A DNA stretch of 64,000 nucleotides, from contig JANQRT010000073.1 in NCBI GenBank assembly GCA_028284385.1, positions 277,428 to 341,427 on the forward strand, read 5' to 3'. Position numbers and translations under genes: made by a program. Numbering within the stretch: the stretch's first letter is position 1; each line of letters opens with the position of its first letter. Of the stretch, positions 42,187 to 52,333 are shown in pieces. The notes beneath the pieces were generated by a model. That model made no database searches. It saw only the letters and a program-made list of their open reading frames with translations, and was not told the origin of the DNA. The DNA comes from Opitutaceae bacterium (GTDB taxonomy: Bacteria > Verrucomicrobiota > Verrucomicrobiia > Opitutales > Opitutaceae).

Positions 42187-45100
42187 CTATTCCGCAGCTC
42201 CAGCCAAAGCTTCCTGAGGTTCTTTTTCACCATGCACTCGTTTTCGTTCCGTTGGACGATTGTAGAGCCAGCAGAAGAAGAGACGAATGTCCTCGAAAAT
42301 CATGGTGATCGTCGGCACCAGTAGGAGTGTTATAAAAGTTGCGAAAATAATGCCCCAACCCAGCGAAATAGCCATGGGAATGAGGAATTGCGATTGTCGA
42401 CTGGCATCGAACATCAAAGGCAAAAGGCCAGCGAAAGTAGTCATCGAAGTCAGTAGTATCGGCCGGAAGCGACGCACGCCAGCTAGACGAACCGCCTCGC
42501 CGAGGGACATTCCTGCTTTAACCTGCCGATTGATGAAGTCCACCATGACCAAGCTGTCGTTCACCACAACGCCGGACAAGGCCAGCATGCCAAGTAATGA
42601 AAGCATGGTGACAGCTGACGCCGCGCTCGAAGAGCGCCCTAGAAGGTCAAGCAGTACCCAATCCATAATAACATGTCCCATCAAAGCGCCGATAACTCCG
42701 AAGGGGATTGCCGACATGACAATGAATGGCTGGCTATAGCTGCGAAATGGTATGGCCAGAAGCACGTAGACGGCGATTAAAACAAAATAGATACCCTTTA
42801 TAAATTCGGCATTATTATTTCGGGTTTCCTGAGCTCTGCCTTCCAACGAATAGGCAACGCCAGGATAGTCTCTCAACAAGATAGGAAGAAAATTATCAAC
42901 AAGATCCGCTTGAATTGAATCCACATCGACCGCTTCTGTATCCCCGTCAGCGGATACGCGAATAATCCGCTTGCGGTCAATCCGCTGAATCGAAGGCATG
43001 CTTTTTCCTGGTACGACCCTAGCCACTTCCTCGAATGGGACTTCCGTACCATTTTGGGTGCGGATCATCATTGTCTGCAGTGAGGCTAGAGAACGTCTTT
43101 CTTCGCGAGGATAGCGCACCATCACATTCACTTCATCCCGTCCACGCTGAATCTTTTGAGCCTCTGTACCGAAAAAAGCCTGACGAACTTGTTGAGCTAG
43201 CTGCTGGGCGGTTACGCCTAAATGGGAAGCAGCCGGCTTAAGCTCTAGCTCCAGTTCTTCAGTAGCCCTCTCGAAACTATCTTCAATATCGTAAAGCCCT
43301 TCATAAGTAGCCAACTGGTTCTGAATCTCTCTAGAGACTTCCTTTAGCTCCTCAATGTCAGGACCAACGATCTGAACGGATAGGGCCCCACCCGAGCCTC
43401 TGGAAAACGAAAACGCGAACTGCTCTGCCTCAGGGATCGGACCCACCCTATCGCGCAAGGCCAAAGTTATGTCGCGACTACTGACATCGATTCCGGTTTC
43501 ATCGAATCCCAGCATCTCGACAACGACTTCACCTTGCTCGGCAACTCCAGCTGAAGGACCTCTGCTGCCTCGCGGACCGCCACCGCCAAAGGGCCGACCA
43601 CCAGAAGTGGCGAAAACATCGGTTATGATCTCCGTTTTATGCTCGTCGTTAAGTTCCTTTCGAAGCTCTAAAGCGACTTGCTCGATGCGCTGGATATGTT
43701 TCTGGGTAACCTCGAAGGTAGTGCCGGCAGGCATGGTTAGACCTACTTGAACGCGGTCTCGAGGCAAGCGAGGAAAGGCTTGGTACGGCAATCGATCGCC
43801 GACAATGTATCCAATAAACACCATTAGCAGCCCAATGAAAATGGCAGCGGTAGCGTATCTAAAATCCAAGCACCGATTCAGAATGGGTTTATAGTACTTT
43901 AGAATGATGCTCTCCAACCCATCCGCAAAAAACCGCTGAAAGCGGATGAGCGGGTTTTTCAGACTAGCCTTATTGGTTAGGCTTTTGCAATGCTTCAGGT
44001 GAGCGGGCAAAATGAGCTTCGACTCTACTAGAGAAAAGAAAAGCACCGGGATGATGACGATTGGAATCTGTTTGAAGATATTCCCGCGAAAGCCCGTCAT
44101 TACCGTCAGCGGATAGAACGCCACCATAGTCGTAATCACGCCGAAGATAACCGGTATCGCCACTTCTTGGGTTCCTTTGATGGACGCGTCCAAAGAATTG
44201 GCTCCTCGCTGCATATGTTGGTACACGTTTTCGCCAGTCACAATGGCGTCGTCGACCACAATCCCCAGCACTAGGATAAAGGCGAAAAGAGTCACCAGGT
44301 TAAGCGTAATGCCAATTTGCGGCAGCAGGAAGAAGGCTCCCGCAAAAGCGATAGGAATGCCAAGAGACACCCATAAAGCCAGCAATGGTCTTAAAAACAG
44401 GGAAAGTATCACAATCACCAATACAAATCCAAGAACGGCGCTCTGCTTCAAGGTATTGAGTCGGGCTTTGATACGAGCTGAGTCATCTTGCCAGTAGCCT
44501 AACGTAATGCCTTCCGGCAATTCGAGCTGCTTGCTGATAATATAATCCTTAACCTGATCGCCTACATCGATAGCGCTTTGCTCCCCCGTTCGGAAAATGT
44601 CGACCGCGATCGCTCGGGCTCCATTGTAGCGAGCTTCAATAGGCATTTCGTCGAATCCGTCCTGAACCAAGGCCACGTCGGCCAAAGTTATGCGCGTACC
44701 ATCGGCTCGCGTCACGAGGGGGACCTGGGCGAACTCGGCCTGAGTGTAAGCCTGCTGGGAGGTACGAAGCAGGATGTTCCCTCCCTCGGTCTTGATACTG
44801 CCTGCTGACAGATCGACCGAATGAGACCGAACCGCCCTGACAACTTGGTCGAAACTCAAGCCATATTCCTTGAGCGTCGATTCGGATACTTCGATGGCGA
44901 TTTCGTAAGGCCGGACCGCTTTAAGAGCCGAAAGCGTAACGCTGGGCAATTCGGAGACCTCATCACGAATGCGCTCGCCCAGTCGACGCATCTCGCCTTC
45001 GCTCAAATCGCCAGAAATCACTAACGTGATAACACGTTCCTGGATACCAAAAAGGGTTATACGCGGGCGCTCCGCCTCCAAAGGAAAGGTGCGGATCGTA

Positions 45101-45444
45101 TCGACGCGATTCTTCACCTCGTCTAAAGCGCGATCCAGATCGTAGTTATCGGAAATGGTTAGCGAAACCTGCCCGGAACTACCCGACGCCCGAGCGTTCA
45201 TCTCCTCTAGACCTTCTACATCGTAAAGGGCTTCTTCCAAACGGAGAACAATCGCTTCTTCGACTTCCGTTGGCGTGGAACCACGGTACTGCACCTGCAC
45301 CGTGATGGTACGAGACGGGTAGTCGGGAAATTCTTGCAGAACGATTTGGTAAAGACCCGCGTAAGTTCCCGAAGCCACAAGAGCTCCCATTAGCAAATTA
45401 GCTGCAACTCCGTTTTTAGTGAACCATTCAATGAGACGATGCAT
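42187..45444 (-). CDS. RND-family efflux pump inner-membrane protein
   Basis: The 1085-residue protein has the RND architecture. A first helix (NGVAANLLMGALVASGTYAG) is followed by a large periplasmic loop, a block of six helices, a second large loop and a final helix block. The proton-relay motif of TM4 is GIVVDDAIVTGENV with two adjacent Asp. The late segment SGVVVNDSLVMVDFINRQV follows. It would use the proton gradient to move substrate through the adaptor and outer-membrane channel encoded just upstream in the same operon. Substrates cannot be predicted; the N-terminal QEFPDYPSRTITVQVQYRG matches the AcrB/HAE-like drug and lipid pumps rather than heavy-metal pumps. Confidence 0.92.
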   Translation of the reverse strand: MHRLIEWFTKNGVAANLLMGALVASGTYAGLYQIVLQEFPDYPSRTITVQVQYRGSTPTEVEEAIVLRLEEALYDVEGLEEMNARASGSSGQVSLTISDNYDLDRALDEVKNRVDTIRTFPLEAERPRITLFGIQERVITLVISGDLSEGEMRRLGERIRDEVSELPSVTLSALKAVRPYEIAIEVSESTLKEYGLSFDQVVRAVRSHSVDLSAGSIKTEGGNILLRTSQQAYTQAEFAQVPLVTRADGTRITLADVALVQDGFDEMPIEARYNGARAIAVDIFRTGEQSAIDVGDQVKDYIISKQLELPEGITLGYWQDDSARIKARLNTLKQSAVLGFVLVIVILSLFLRPLLALWVSLGIPIAFAGAFFLLPQIGITLNLVTLFAFILVLGIVVDDAIVTGENVYQHMQRGANSLDASIKGTQEVAIPVIFGVITTMVAFYPLTVMTGFRGNIFKQIPIVIIPVLFFSLVESKLILPAHLKHCKSLTNKASLKNPLIRFQRFFADGLESIILKYYKPILNRCLDFRYATAAIFIGLLMVFIGYIVGDRLPYQAFPRLPRDRVQVGLTMPAGTTFEVTQKHIQRIEQVALELRKELNDEHKTEIITDVFATSGGRPFGGGGPRGSRGPSAGVAEQGEVVVEMLGFDETGIDVSSRDITLALRDRVGPIPEAEQFAFSFSRGSGGALSVQIVGPDIEELKEVSREIQNQLATYEGLYDIEDSFERATEELELELKPAASHLGVTAQQLAQQVRQAFFGTEAQKIQRGRDEVNVMVRYPREERRSLASLQTMMIRTQNGTEVPFEEVARVVPGKSMPSIQRIDRKRIIRVSADGDTEAVDVDSIQADLVDNFLPILLRDYPGVAYSLEGRAQETRNNNAEFIKGIYFVLIAVYVLLAIPFRSYSQPFIVMSAIPFGVIGALMGHVIMDWVLLDLLGRSSSAASAVTMLSLLGMLALSGVVVNDSLVMVDFINRQVKAGMSLGEAVRLAGVRRFRPILLTSMTTFAGLLPLMFDASRQSQFLIPMAISLGWGIIFATFITLLLVPTITMIFEDIRLFFCWLYNRPTERKRVHGEKEPQEALAGAAE

Positions 45445-45491
45445 AGCGGTATCAGGTTAAAGTTTTTGAATTCAAATTGTGGTTACAGAAG

Positions 45492-46961
45492 CTATCCGCG
45501 AGGTCGAGGGCCGCCGCCGCGACCTGGAAACTCGAGACCATTCTCATCAAACCAGGCTCGCACTTCCCCCATGAGAGGACGAATCGCGGTTCGGTCTCCA
45601 CTTTCGAGAGCCTCATCGATTTTGGTCTTCAGCTCCGAAGGCAATGGCTTGTCTTCCGGAACCGCTTCAAGAATACGGGCGATGAAGGCTCCTGGGCCGC
45701 TTCCTCCCCCGCCTGCAGCTCGTGGCGGCCGAGCGCGAGGCGTTTCCGGAGCGGATGTCGACTGAGTGTCGGCCTCCGCCAACATAGGAACTTCATCGGA
45801 TGGATTGACCGGCCAGCCCTCCAACGCAAATGGCACCTCCGTCAGACAAAGCCGCTCGCCCGCCGAAACGCCGCCGTTAACCACGATTACATCATCGGTC
45901 TGCCAAGCCAGCTGCACCGACTTGCGCTCGAGATAGTTTTCGTTGTCTACCATTAACAGAAAGTCGTTTTCGCGTAACAATTTTCTGGGCACAACAAAAA
46001 CCCCCTCCAAGGTTTTGCCTTGGATTTCCGCCTCTACGTACGCTCCAACCTTCAAAGGCGGGCGATCTGGAAAATTCGGATCTCTACCATAGGGATTGCG
46101 AACTTGAGCAACCACGAAAATCTGGCGGCTGCGAGTGTCTACCGATCCTTCCGCTCGAACGATGCGACCTCTCCAGCTGTAAGATTGGCCGGCCACTTGG
46201 GAGCTCAACGTCACCAGCGGCCCTTCGCGAAAAGTCGGATTCTCTCCACGATAGACCGAAGGGAGATCCAGGTAGGCGAACTGGGTCGCAGTCAATGGAA
46301 GGCGCACCTCCGCGAAATCCACGGCATAGACCCGAGCTAGTTGATTGCCAGGCGAAACGTACTGCCCAACGTCGACGTTCTTAGACAAAATGCGACCCGC
46401 ATAGGGGGCTTTGATCTGGGTGCGCTCCAGGTTGCGATTGGCGGCGTTAACGCGAGCTTGAGCCGAAGCCAGATTCGCTTCGGCCTGCTTTAGCTGAGGC
46501 TCCCTCAATGTAAGAGACCCTGCTTGCTGTCCGGGATTCAATCGATCCCAATCGAGCTTAGCCTGATCCGCTCGCTCTTTCTCTTCCGCAAAACGCAATT
46601 GAGCCTGAGCCAGATTGGCTTCGGCGACGACAAGCTCCGTATTGTAATCGCTAGGATCGATCTCGAGCAGAACATCGCCCTCCTCGAAAAAGGCGCCTTC
46701 GCGAAAGTTCGGGCTGATGCGATTTATGCGCCCGCGAACCTCCGGAATCAAAGTACTCGTCGTCCTGGCCTGGACCGTTCCCTGAGAATCGAGCATCACC
46801 GCATAGCTTTCCGGCTCAAGAGAGCGAACTACAACATCTGGCGTATTGGAAAAATTGGGACGCTGTCGCGGCTCCGGCGCCGTATAAATGAAGAAAAACA
46901 TTAGCCCGCCTCCCAGGACTACCGCCAAAATGGGAATTAGAATCTGAAGCAGTCGTTTCAT
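45492..46961 (-). CDS. RND efflux membrane fusion (adaptor) protein
   Basis: The 489-residue protein has one N-terminal helix (LIPILAVVLGGGLMFFFIYT), then a lipoyl-like half (SQGTVQARTTSTLIPEVRG). A long coiled hairpin follows (about 100-180, AEANLAQAQLRFAEEKERAD and ANLASAQARVNAANRNLERT). Then come the second lipoyl half and beta-barrel (APYAGRILSKNVDVGQYVSP, YSWRGRIVRAEGSVDTRSRQ). A C-terminal extension of about 90 residues, rich in Ala, Gly and Pro, is unusual. It bridges the RND pump and the outer-membrane channel. It lies 28 bases after the channel gene and 47 bases before the pump gene. Confidence 0.92.
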   Translation of the reverse strand: MKRLLQILIPILAVVLGGGLMFFFIYTAPEPRQRPNFSNTPDVVVRSLEPESYAVMLDSQGTVQARTTSTLIPEVRGRINRISPNFREGAFFEEGDVLLEIDPSDYNTELVVAEANLAQAQLRFAEEKERADQAKLDWDRLNPGQQAGSLTLREPQLKQAEANLASAQARVNAANRNLERTQIKAPYAGRILSKNVDVGQYVSPGNQLARVYAVDFAEVRLPLTATQFAYLDLPSVYRGENPTFREGPLVTLSSQVAGQSYSWRGRIVRAEGSVDTRSRQIFVVAQVRNPYGRDPNFPDRPPLKVGAYVEAEIQGKTLEGVFVVPRKLLRENDFLLMVDNENYLERKSVQLAWQTDDVIVVNGGVSAGERLCLTEVPFALEGWPVNPSDEVPMLAEADTQSTSAPETPRARPPRAAGGGGSGPGAFIARILEAVPEDKPLPSELKTKIDEALESGDRTAIRPLMGEVRAWFDENGLEFPGRGGGPRPRG

Positions 46962-46989
46962 AATAAATTAGGTAAAAGTGCCAGCGTAT

Positions 46990-48390
46990 TCAATTTTCGG
47001 TTGAACTATTCTCGAAATCGAACCCTCCGCCAAGAGCCAGATAAAGGTCAATACGGCTTTGTAATCGCTGATTGGATACTTGTATAAGAGAACGCTGAGC
47101 GCTTATCGATCGTCTCACCGAGTCCAATACAGTGGTGATCGTAGCCAATCCTCGACCGTACTCCTCCCAAGCCAATTCCTCGGCCGCAATCGATTCGTCG
47201 GTGGCGATTTTCTGGGACTCGTAGTCGGATTCGAATGACGATTGCTCCATCAGAGCGTCTTCCACTTCGCGAAAGGCGGTCAAAGCGAGGTTACCGTAGT
47301 TGGCCAAGGCTAGTTCGTAATTAGCAATGGATCGCTTGTAATTGGCTTGCAGTCGCCTTCCCTGAAAAAAGGGCTGTGTAAGATTGAAAACCTGGGACCA
47401 AACGCGTCGATCGGACAGCTCTAGGATTTCGTCGAATTCACGGGTACTGGTACCGCGATTGGCCGTAATGCTAAAGCTGGGAAATCGAGCCTTGCCAGAC
47501 TCCGCTTTTCGTTGCTCGGCTCCAGCGAGACGACGCTCGGCCGCCAGAAGATCAGGCCTTCTCAGAAGCAGTTCGGATGGCAACCCGGCGGGAATTTCGC
47601 CATTCAAGTTAGGAAGCTCCTTGGCAACGTTCAGCTCGTTGGAGGGATACCGGCCGAGAAGGGTCTCCAAATTGCGAATCGCCGCATCGCGCTGCCGCAA
47701 ACGCTGTTCGAGGGAACTTCGATTCGAGGCTACGTTGGCTCGAATGAGCCTGACATCCAAAGCCCGAGCAATGCCGCGCTTGAAATTATCCTCCACTATC
47801 TGCTTGCTTTGTTCAAAGGCTTCGAGAGTGCGTCTGGCCAAGTCAAGCTGCTGATTGGCTTCGATAGCCGCGTACCAGGCTTTGGCCACTCGAGCGGCTA
47901 TCGACAAACGGGAGGCATAATAGTCGGATTGCGACGCTTGTATGTCCGCCAGATCCCCCTTGTAACCGTTTCGAACCTTGCCCCAAAGATCGACTTCCCA
48001 GTTGAAACGGGCGTTCACGCCGAACGTTTCGCTTACCGGGGTCTGTTGAATACCGCTAGCAGCGCTCCTTCGAGACTTGTTCTGGTTGCCGCTCAGATTA
48101 ATAGAAGGCCAGATGCTCGAACCGGCCGCAACCGAGCCAGCGGTGGCGGCAGCTAAGCGAGCCTCGGCCGCTTGGAGATTATAATTATGCTCGAGCGCTT
48201 CATTGATAATGGCTTCGAGCTGCGGGTCGTTGAAATCCGGTATCCAGTTTTGCGACTGGAATGCTCCACTAGGTATGGGAGTCTTCCAATTCTCGGGAGC
48301 TTCAATCGGCAGTAGCGAAACGCGACTCTTCGGCGCGTTTACGCAACTGACTAATATTATTGGCAGGAACACGAGAAAAAGACGTTTCAT
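46990..48390 (-). CDS. Outer-membrane efflux channel (NodT/TolC type), lipoprotein
   Basis: The 466-residue protein has a lipoprotein signal (LFLVFLPIILVSC, Cys16) and the two-repeat TolC-like helical barrel. Its segments include LEAIINEALEHNYNLQAAEA, AARVAKAWYAAIEANQQLDL, a GLPSELLLRRPDLLAAERRL repeat, and SSFESDYESQKIATDES. The LLRRPDLLAAERRL motif is characteristic of NodT-type channels. It is the first gene of the minus-strand RND operon and would form the exit duct. A second, related channel is at 58986-60437. Confidence 0.92.
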   Translation of the reverse strand: MKRLFLVFLPIILVSCVNAPKSRVSLLPIEAPENWKTPIPSGAFQSQNWIPDFNDPQLEAIINEALEHNYNLQAAEARLAAATAGSVAAGSSIWPSINLSGNQNKSRRSAASGIQQTPVSETFGVNARFNWEVDLWGKVRNGYKGDLADIQASQSDYYASRLSIAARVAKAWYAAIEANQQLDLARRTLEAFEQSKQIVEDNFKRGIARALDVRLIRANVASNRSSLEQRLRQRDAAIRNLETLLGRYPSNELNVAKELPNLNGEIPAGLPSELLLRRPDLLAAERRLAGAEQRKAESGKARFPSFSITANRGTSTREFDEILELSDRRVWSQVFNLTQPFFQGRRLQANYKRSIANYELALANYGNLALTAFREVEDALMEQSSFESDYESQKIATDESIAAEELAWEEYGRGLATITTVLDSVRRSISAQRSLIQVSNQRLQSRIDLYLALGGGFDFENSSTEN

Positions 48391-48682
48391 AAAGACCGAG
48401 AAGTAGTCGTGGCGGAAAGGGACACCCTAACTTATTCAAAGACGAACGCACGGCAAAAGGCAGACGCCAATCCGCATACCATCCGAAAGGTGATCAGCCA
48501 TGTAGACATGCGTTGGGAAAGATTTGAAGAACGAAGAATGAGAAAATTCAGATGCTTCTAAATAGCAACGCTTTGGGGGGAAGCAAGGTTACAGGCAGAT
48601 TATAGTAGAAAGTTGTCAGTAGTCAGTTGGCGGAGCTTTCAAACAGGTTCAAACTGACGACTGCCCACTGCAGCCTGATAAC

Positions 48683-49102
48683 TCAGTACCTTAAAATATC
48701 CACCTTCGGCTCGGCCACTTCGTTGGCGATTACGTAGAAGGTTAGATAATCCGTTTCACTCGTATTGAACATTCTGTGATACGTTCCGGCTGGCTGATAA
48801 AAACAGTCCCCAGCTTTGATCTTAAACTCTTCGTCATTCCGGTACATGATACCCTCACCCGAAACGATAATGAAAAATTCAGACATTTCAGGATGGGCAT
48901 GCTGCGGACAATTGTGATGCCGCGGAAGAATTCGGGTGAGCTCCACGTCGAAAGGATGAAGGGCTCCCTCCTCTTCTCGATTGGAGCCTAAAGCGACCGA
49001 AATGTGCTTCCTCAAGCGCTTGTATCGCTCGTTTTCACCCCAAAAGTTTTTCTGCTCGGGAACGTCCTCTACATTAATCAGCGGTGGAATGTCGTCTGCC
49101 AT
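48683..49102 (-). CDS. Cupin domain protein
   Basis: The product of about 139 residues has the cupin pattern. Motif 1 is around CPQHAHPEMSEFFIIVSGEG, with two His and a Glu that bind metal. Motif 2 is around GDCFYQPAGTYHRMFNTSE. The preferred start is the ATG at 49102 (MADDIPPL), with AGGTG upstream; the few codons from 49111 are unlikely. Cupins of this kind are metal-dependent dioxygenases, isomerases or sensors. It ends the minus-strand cluster with the aldehyde dehydrogenase and acetolactate synthase-like genes, separated by 56 bases, so it may process or bind a product of that pathway. Confidence 0.85.
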   Translation of the reverse strand: MADDIPPLINVEDVPEQKNFWGENERYKRLRKHISVALGSNREEEGALHPFDVELTRILPRHHNCPQHAHPEMSEFFIIVSGEGIMYRNDEEFKIKAGDCFYQPAGTYHRMFNTSETDYLTFYVIANEVAEPKVDILRY

Positions 49103-49158
49103 TCTCAACACCTAAGAATCGAGAGGTCTTCGCACAAGAGGAAGTTAAGCTAATGGAG

Positions 49159-50544
49159 TCACAAGCTTGGAGATTTAATCACGACAAGCTTTTCCTCAGT
49201 CATATCTTCCATGGTGTAGGGAATGCCACCGGTACCGAGACCCGACGAGCGATGTCCGCCGAAAGGCATCCAGTCCACACGAAAGGCAGTGTGGTCATTG
49301 ACCATGACCGTACCTGCCGCAAGCCGCTTCGTGGCATAGAGAATGCGATCGATGTCCTTGGCGAAAACAGAAGCCTGGAAGGCAAAGGGAAGACTGTTTG
49401 CTCGAATGATTGCATCATCGAGATCGTCGTATCCATAAACGCAAACAACCGGTCCGAAAATTTCGCTCTTGGAAACAGCGGCCTCCAATGGGGGATCTAA
49501 AAGAACGGTTGGAGCATAGCATGTATCCGAAATCTTATTGCCGCCAGTCAGGTTCGTAGCCCCGGCATTTACCGCTTCGTCAACCCAGTCGCTCACTCGC
49601 TGCGTTTCGCGAGGCAAGATGAGCGGACCCACTTCCGTTTCCGCTAAAGTAGGATCGCCTACAGACTGGGCGCTTGCCTTCGAAGCCAAAAGCTCGGCGA
49701 AATCCTTCTTCAAAGAATTATGCGCGAATATCCGTTGAACGGATACACATACTTGTCCAGCGTGATAAAAGCCGCCCTTAACCAAGGGGTCTACAATCTC
49801 ATCGAGCGAAACGTCCGGCTCCACGATAACCGGAGCAGCTCCTCCATGCTCCAAGGCGCAACGAACTCCAGGAGCCAGTTTCGAACGCAGAAACCAGCCG
49901 ACTTTGGCCGAACCGATAAACGAGAAAAAGCTCACTCTCGGATCGGTGACCAAGGCCTCGGACCCCTCGTTATCAACCAGCGCCACTTGGCACCACTCCT
50001 TTGGTAAACCCGCTTCGTAAAGCAGATTGACCAGATTGAAACAGGAGAGCGGAGTTGTAAGGGCGGGCTTGACGATCACTGGACAACCTACGGCTACCGC
50101 AGGAATGACCTGGTGGACGATGAGATTAAAGGGATGATTGAAGGCGCTAACCGCAACGACAACCCCGATGGGTTCTACAGTAGTAAAAGCCCAGCGATTT
50201 TCCGAACTCGGAGTGATTCCCATTGGTATCTCTTCGCCTGCTTGGGTCTTAAGAACCTCGATGGCATTGCCAATCCCTTGGATGCCGCGACTGACCTCGA
50301 CGATCGCGTCGGTGAGAGGCTTCCCCCCTTCCAGCGCAATAGTCCGAGCGAACTCGTCGACTCTGACTTTGGCCAGCTCGATAACCTTCTCCAAAATCTC
50401 GATACGTTCATACTTTTTAAGCGGATTGGCTTTAACCCCTTCCGCCTGACTGAGCATCGAGTCGACAACATCAGACGAAGAAAGCTCTAGCGTGTCGACT
50501 ACCGAAAGATCGTAGGGCGATTGGATTTCAAGTGTCTCGCTCAT
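49159..50544 (-). CDS. Aldehyde dehydrogenase (NAD(P)-dependent)
   Basis: The 461-residue enzyme has the aldehyde dehydrogenase fold. The nucleotide-binding region is around FTTVEPIGVVVAVSAFNHPF and FIGSAKVGW. The general base is Glu232 in ALEHGGAAPVIV, and the catalytic thiol is Cys266 in HAGQVCVS. The closing MPFGGHRSSGLGTGGIPY is typical. The family oxidises an aldehyde to an acid or acyl product. The type resembles succinate-semialdehyde/glyceraldehyde/lactaldehyde dehydrogenases, with no decision possible. It starts 25 bases after the acetolactate synthase-like gene, so its substrate may be made or removed by that enzyme. Confidence 0.9.
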   Translation of the reverse strand: MSETLEIQSPYDLSVVDTLELSSSDVVDSMLSQAEGVKANPLKKYERIEILEKVIELAKVRVDEFARTIALEGGKPLTDAIVEVSRGIQGIGNAIEVLKTQAGEEIPMGITPSSENRWAFTTVEPIGVVVAVSAFNHPFNLIVHQVIPAVAVGCPVIVKPALTTPLSCFNLVNLLYEAGLPKEWCQVALVDNEGSEALVTDPRVSFFSFIGSAKVGWFLRSKLAPGVRCALEHGGAAPVIVEPDVSLDEIVDPLVKGGFYHAGQVCVSVQRIFAHNSLKKDFAELLASKASAQSVGDPTLAETEVGPLILPRETQRVSDWVDEAVNAGATNLTGGNKISDTCYAPTVLLDPPLEAAVSKSEIFGPVVCVYGYDDLDDAIIRANSLPFAFQASVFAKDIDRILYATKRLAAGTVMVNDHTAFRVDWMPFGGHRSSGLGTGGIPYTMEDMTEEKLVVIKSPSL

Positions 50545-50569
50545 AGAAATCGATGTATTTAAATTTTCG

Positions 50570-52213
50570 TCACAAGAGACAGGTCTTTTCGCGAAGCTCC
50601 TCGATTAGCGTCTTCTCGTTTTCGCTGTAGTCGACCGGCAATTCGATAAGAGTAACGCCCTTGTCGTCGAGAGCGGCTTTGAGAATGGGGAGAAGACTCT
50701 CGCAACTTTCCACTCTTACGCCTTTGGCTCCGTAGGATTCCGCGTATTTAACGAAATCAGGGTTGCCGTAATCGAGACCGAAGTTGTCGAATCCCATTCC
50801 GGTCTGCTTCCACTTAATCATGCCGTACGCGTTATCGCGAAGCACTACCACCACCAAATCCAGTCCCCAGCGAACCGCCGTCTCCAACTCCTGCGAATTC
50901 ATCATGAAGCCGCCGTCACCACAAACGGTCATAACCTTGCGCTCAGGATGGACGATCTTCGAGGCAATGGCCGATGCTAGTCCGGCTCCCATGGTAGCCA
51001 AAGCATTGTCAAGAAGAAGAGTGTTTGGCTGACGAGCCTTGTAGTTGCGAGCGTACCACACCTTGTAGATTCCGTTATCAAGCGTTAGAATACCATCTTC
51101 CGGCAAAGCGCGACGCGTATCGGCTACAAAGCGCTGTGGAACGATGGGGAAGCGAGGATCGTCGTCCTTGTTGGTCAAGTTGCGCTCCACGTCTTCTTTG
51201 ACCCGCTTGAAATAGTCGTTGTCACAGCCGAGATCGGTCCCGACGGCTTCTGTCAATTTCCGGATTGAATCGGCGATGTCGCCAATCACTTCGACCTGCG
51301 GGAAATAAACGTCGTCGACCTGGGCGCTGGAGAAATTGATATGAATAACTTCCTTGCCACCCTCCTCCATGAAGAAAGGAGGCTTTTCGACAACATCATG
51401 CCCGATGTTGATGATCAGATCAGCTCGTTCGATCGCGCAATGAACGTAATCGCCATCAGACAGAGCAGCGGTGCCTAGGAAATGTTCATGACACTCGTCG
51501 ATAACGCCAAGACCCATCTGCGTACCGAAAAAATAGATACCTGTTTTTTCAATAAAGTCCTCGATGGCCTTGCCAACGCGTTTGCGATTGGCGGCAGCCG
51601 CTAGAAGCAACAAGGGCCGCTTGGCATTGCGGATGCGTTCGGCTGCGGTTTCGATAATCTTGCTGTCAGCGCCTGGTCGCCTGACCTTGCTAGGAGTGAA
51701 GACGGTGGCATCCGCCTCTTCGCTAGCGATGTCTTCCGGCAATTCGAGATAGACGGCGCCCGGCTTCTCTTCTTCTCCAAAGCGAAACGCTTCGCGAACG
51801 AGGCTCGGGATGTTATTCCCATTGACGATCTGGCGGGACATCTTGGTGAGCGGTCGCATCAAATCGACCACATCCACAATCTGGAAGCGGCCCTGTTTGC
51901 TTTTCTTGATGGGCTTTTGTCCGGCGATCATCAGCATGGGCATGCCACCCAATTGAGCGTAGGCCGCTGCCGTCACGAAATTAGTAGCTCCCGGTCCAAG
52001 AGTGGAAAGGCAAACTCCCATTTTTCCCGTGAGTCGGCCATAAGTGGCAGCCATAAATCCAGCCGCCTGCTCATGCCTGGTGAGGACGAGCTTGATTTGA
52101 GTCGAGTCTTTAAGCGAGTTGAGAAAATCTAGATTCTCCTCTCCGGGGATGCCGAAGATGTATTCAACGCCTTCGTTTTCGAGGGCTTTAACCAAAAGGT
52201 CGGAAGCTTTCAT
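50570..52213 (-). CDS. Thiamine-diphosphate enzyme, acetolactate synthase (large-subunit)-like
   Basis: The 547-residue protein has the three-domain plan of thiamine-diphosphate enzymes. The N-terminal domain has GIPGEENLDF and the catalytic Glu48 in TRHEQAAGFMAA. The middle Rossmann domain has KRPLLLLAAAANRKRVGKAI. The C-terminal cofactor site is CGDGGFMMNSQELETAVRWG with the metal-binding GDGGF...N. It resembles acetolactate synthase (catabolic, AlsS-type) more than glyoxylate carboligase or oxalyl-CoA decarboxylase. No small regulatory subunit gene is nearby, and it pairs with an aldehyde dehydrogenase and a cupin. A carboligase or decarboxylase reaction on another 2-oxo acid is also possible. 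Confidence 0.85.
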   Translation of the reverse strand: MKASDLLVKALENEGVEYIFGIPGEENLDFLNSLKDSTQIKLVLTRHEQAAGFMAATYGRLTGKMGVCLSTLGPGATNFVTAAAYAQLGGMPMLMIAGQKPIKKSKQGRFQIVDVVDLMRPLTKMSRQIVNGNNIPSLVREAFRFGEEEKPGAVYLELPEDIASEEADATVFTPSKVRRPGADSKIIETAAERIRNAKRPLLLLAAAANRKRVGKAIEDFIEKTGIYFFGTQMGLGVIDECHEHFLGTAALSDGDYVHCAIERADLIINIGHDVVEKPPFFMEEGGKEVIHINFSSAQVDDVYFPQVEVIGDIADSIRKLTEAVGTDLGCDNDYFKRVKEDVERNLTNKDDDPRFPIVPQRFVADTRRALPEDGILTLDNGIYKVWYARNYKARQPNTLLLDNALATMGAGLASAIASKIVHPERKVMTVCGDGGFMMNSQELETAVRWGLDLVVVVLRDNAYGMIKWKQTGMGFDNFGLDYGNPDFVKYAESYGAKGVRVESCESLLPILKAALDDKGVTLIELPVDYSENEKTLIEELREKTCLL

Positions 52214-52333
52214 GCAATAGAGTGAGGCTGAGGGTGAAAATGGTGGTTATATCCGCAGAAAACCAATACGAGCAAATCACAGGTTGGCAACAGAATACGC
52301 CACCTTTTCGCGTCAAGGGAATGAAGAACGTCT

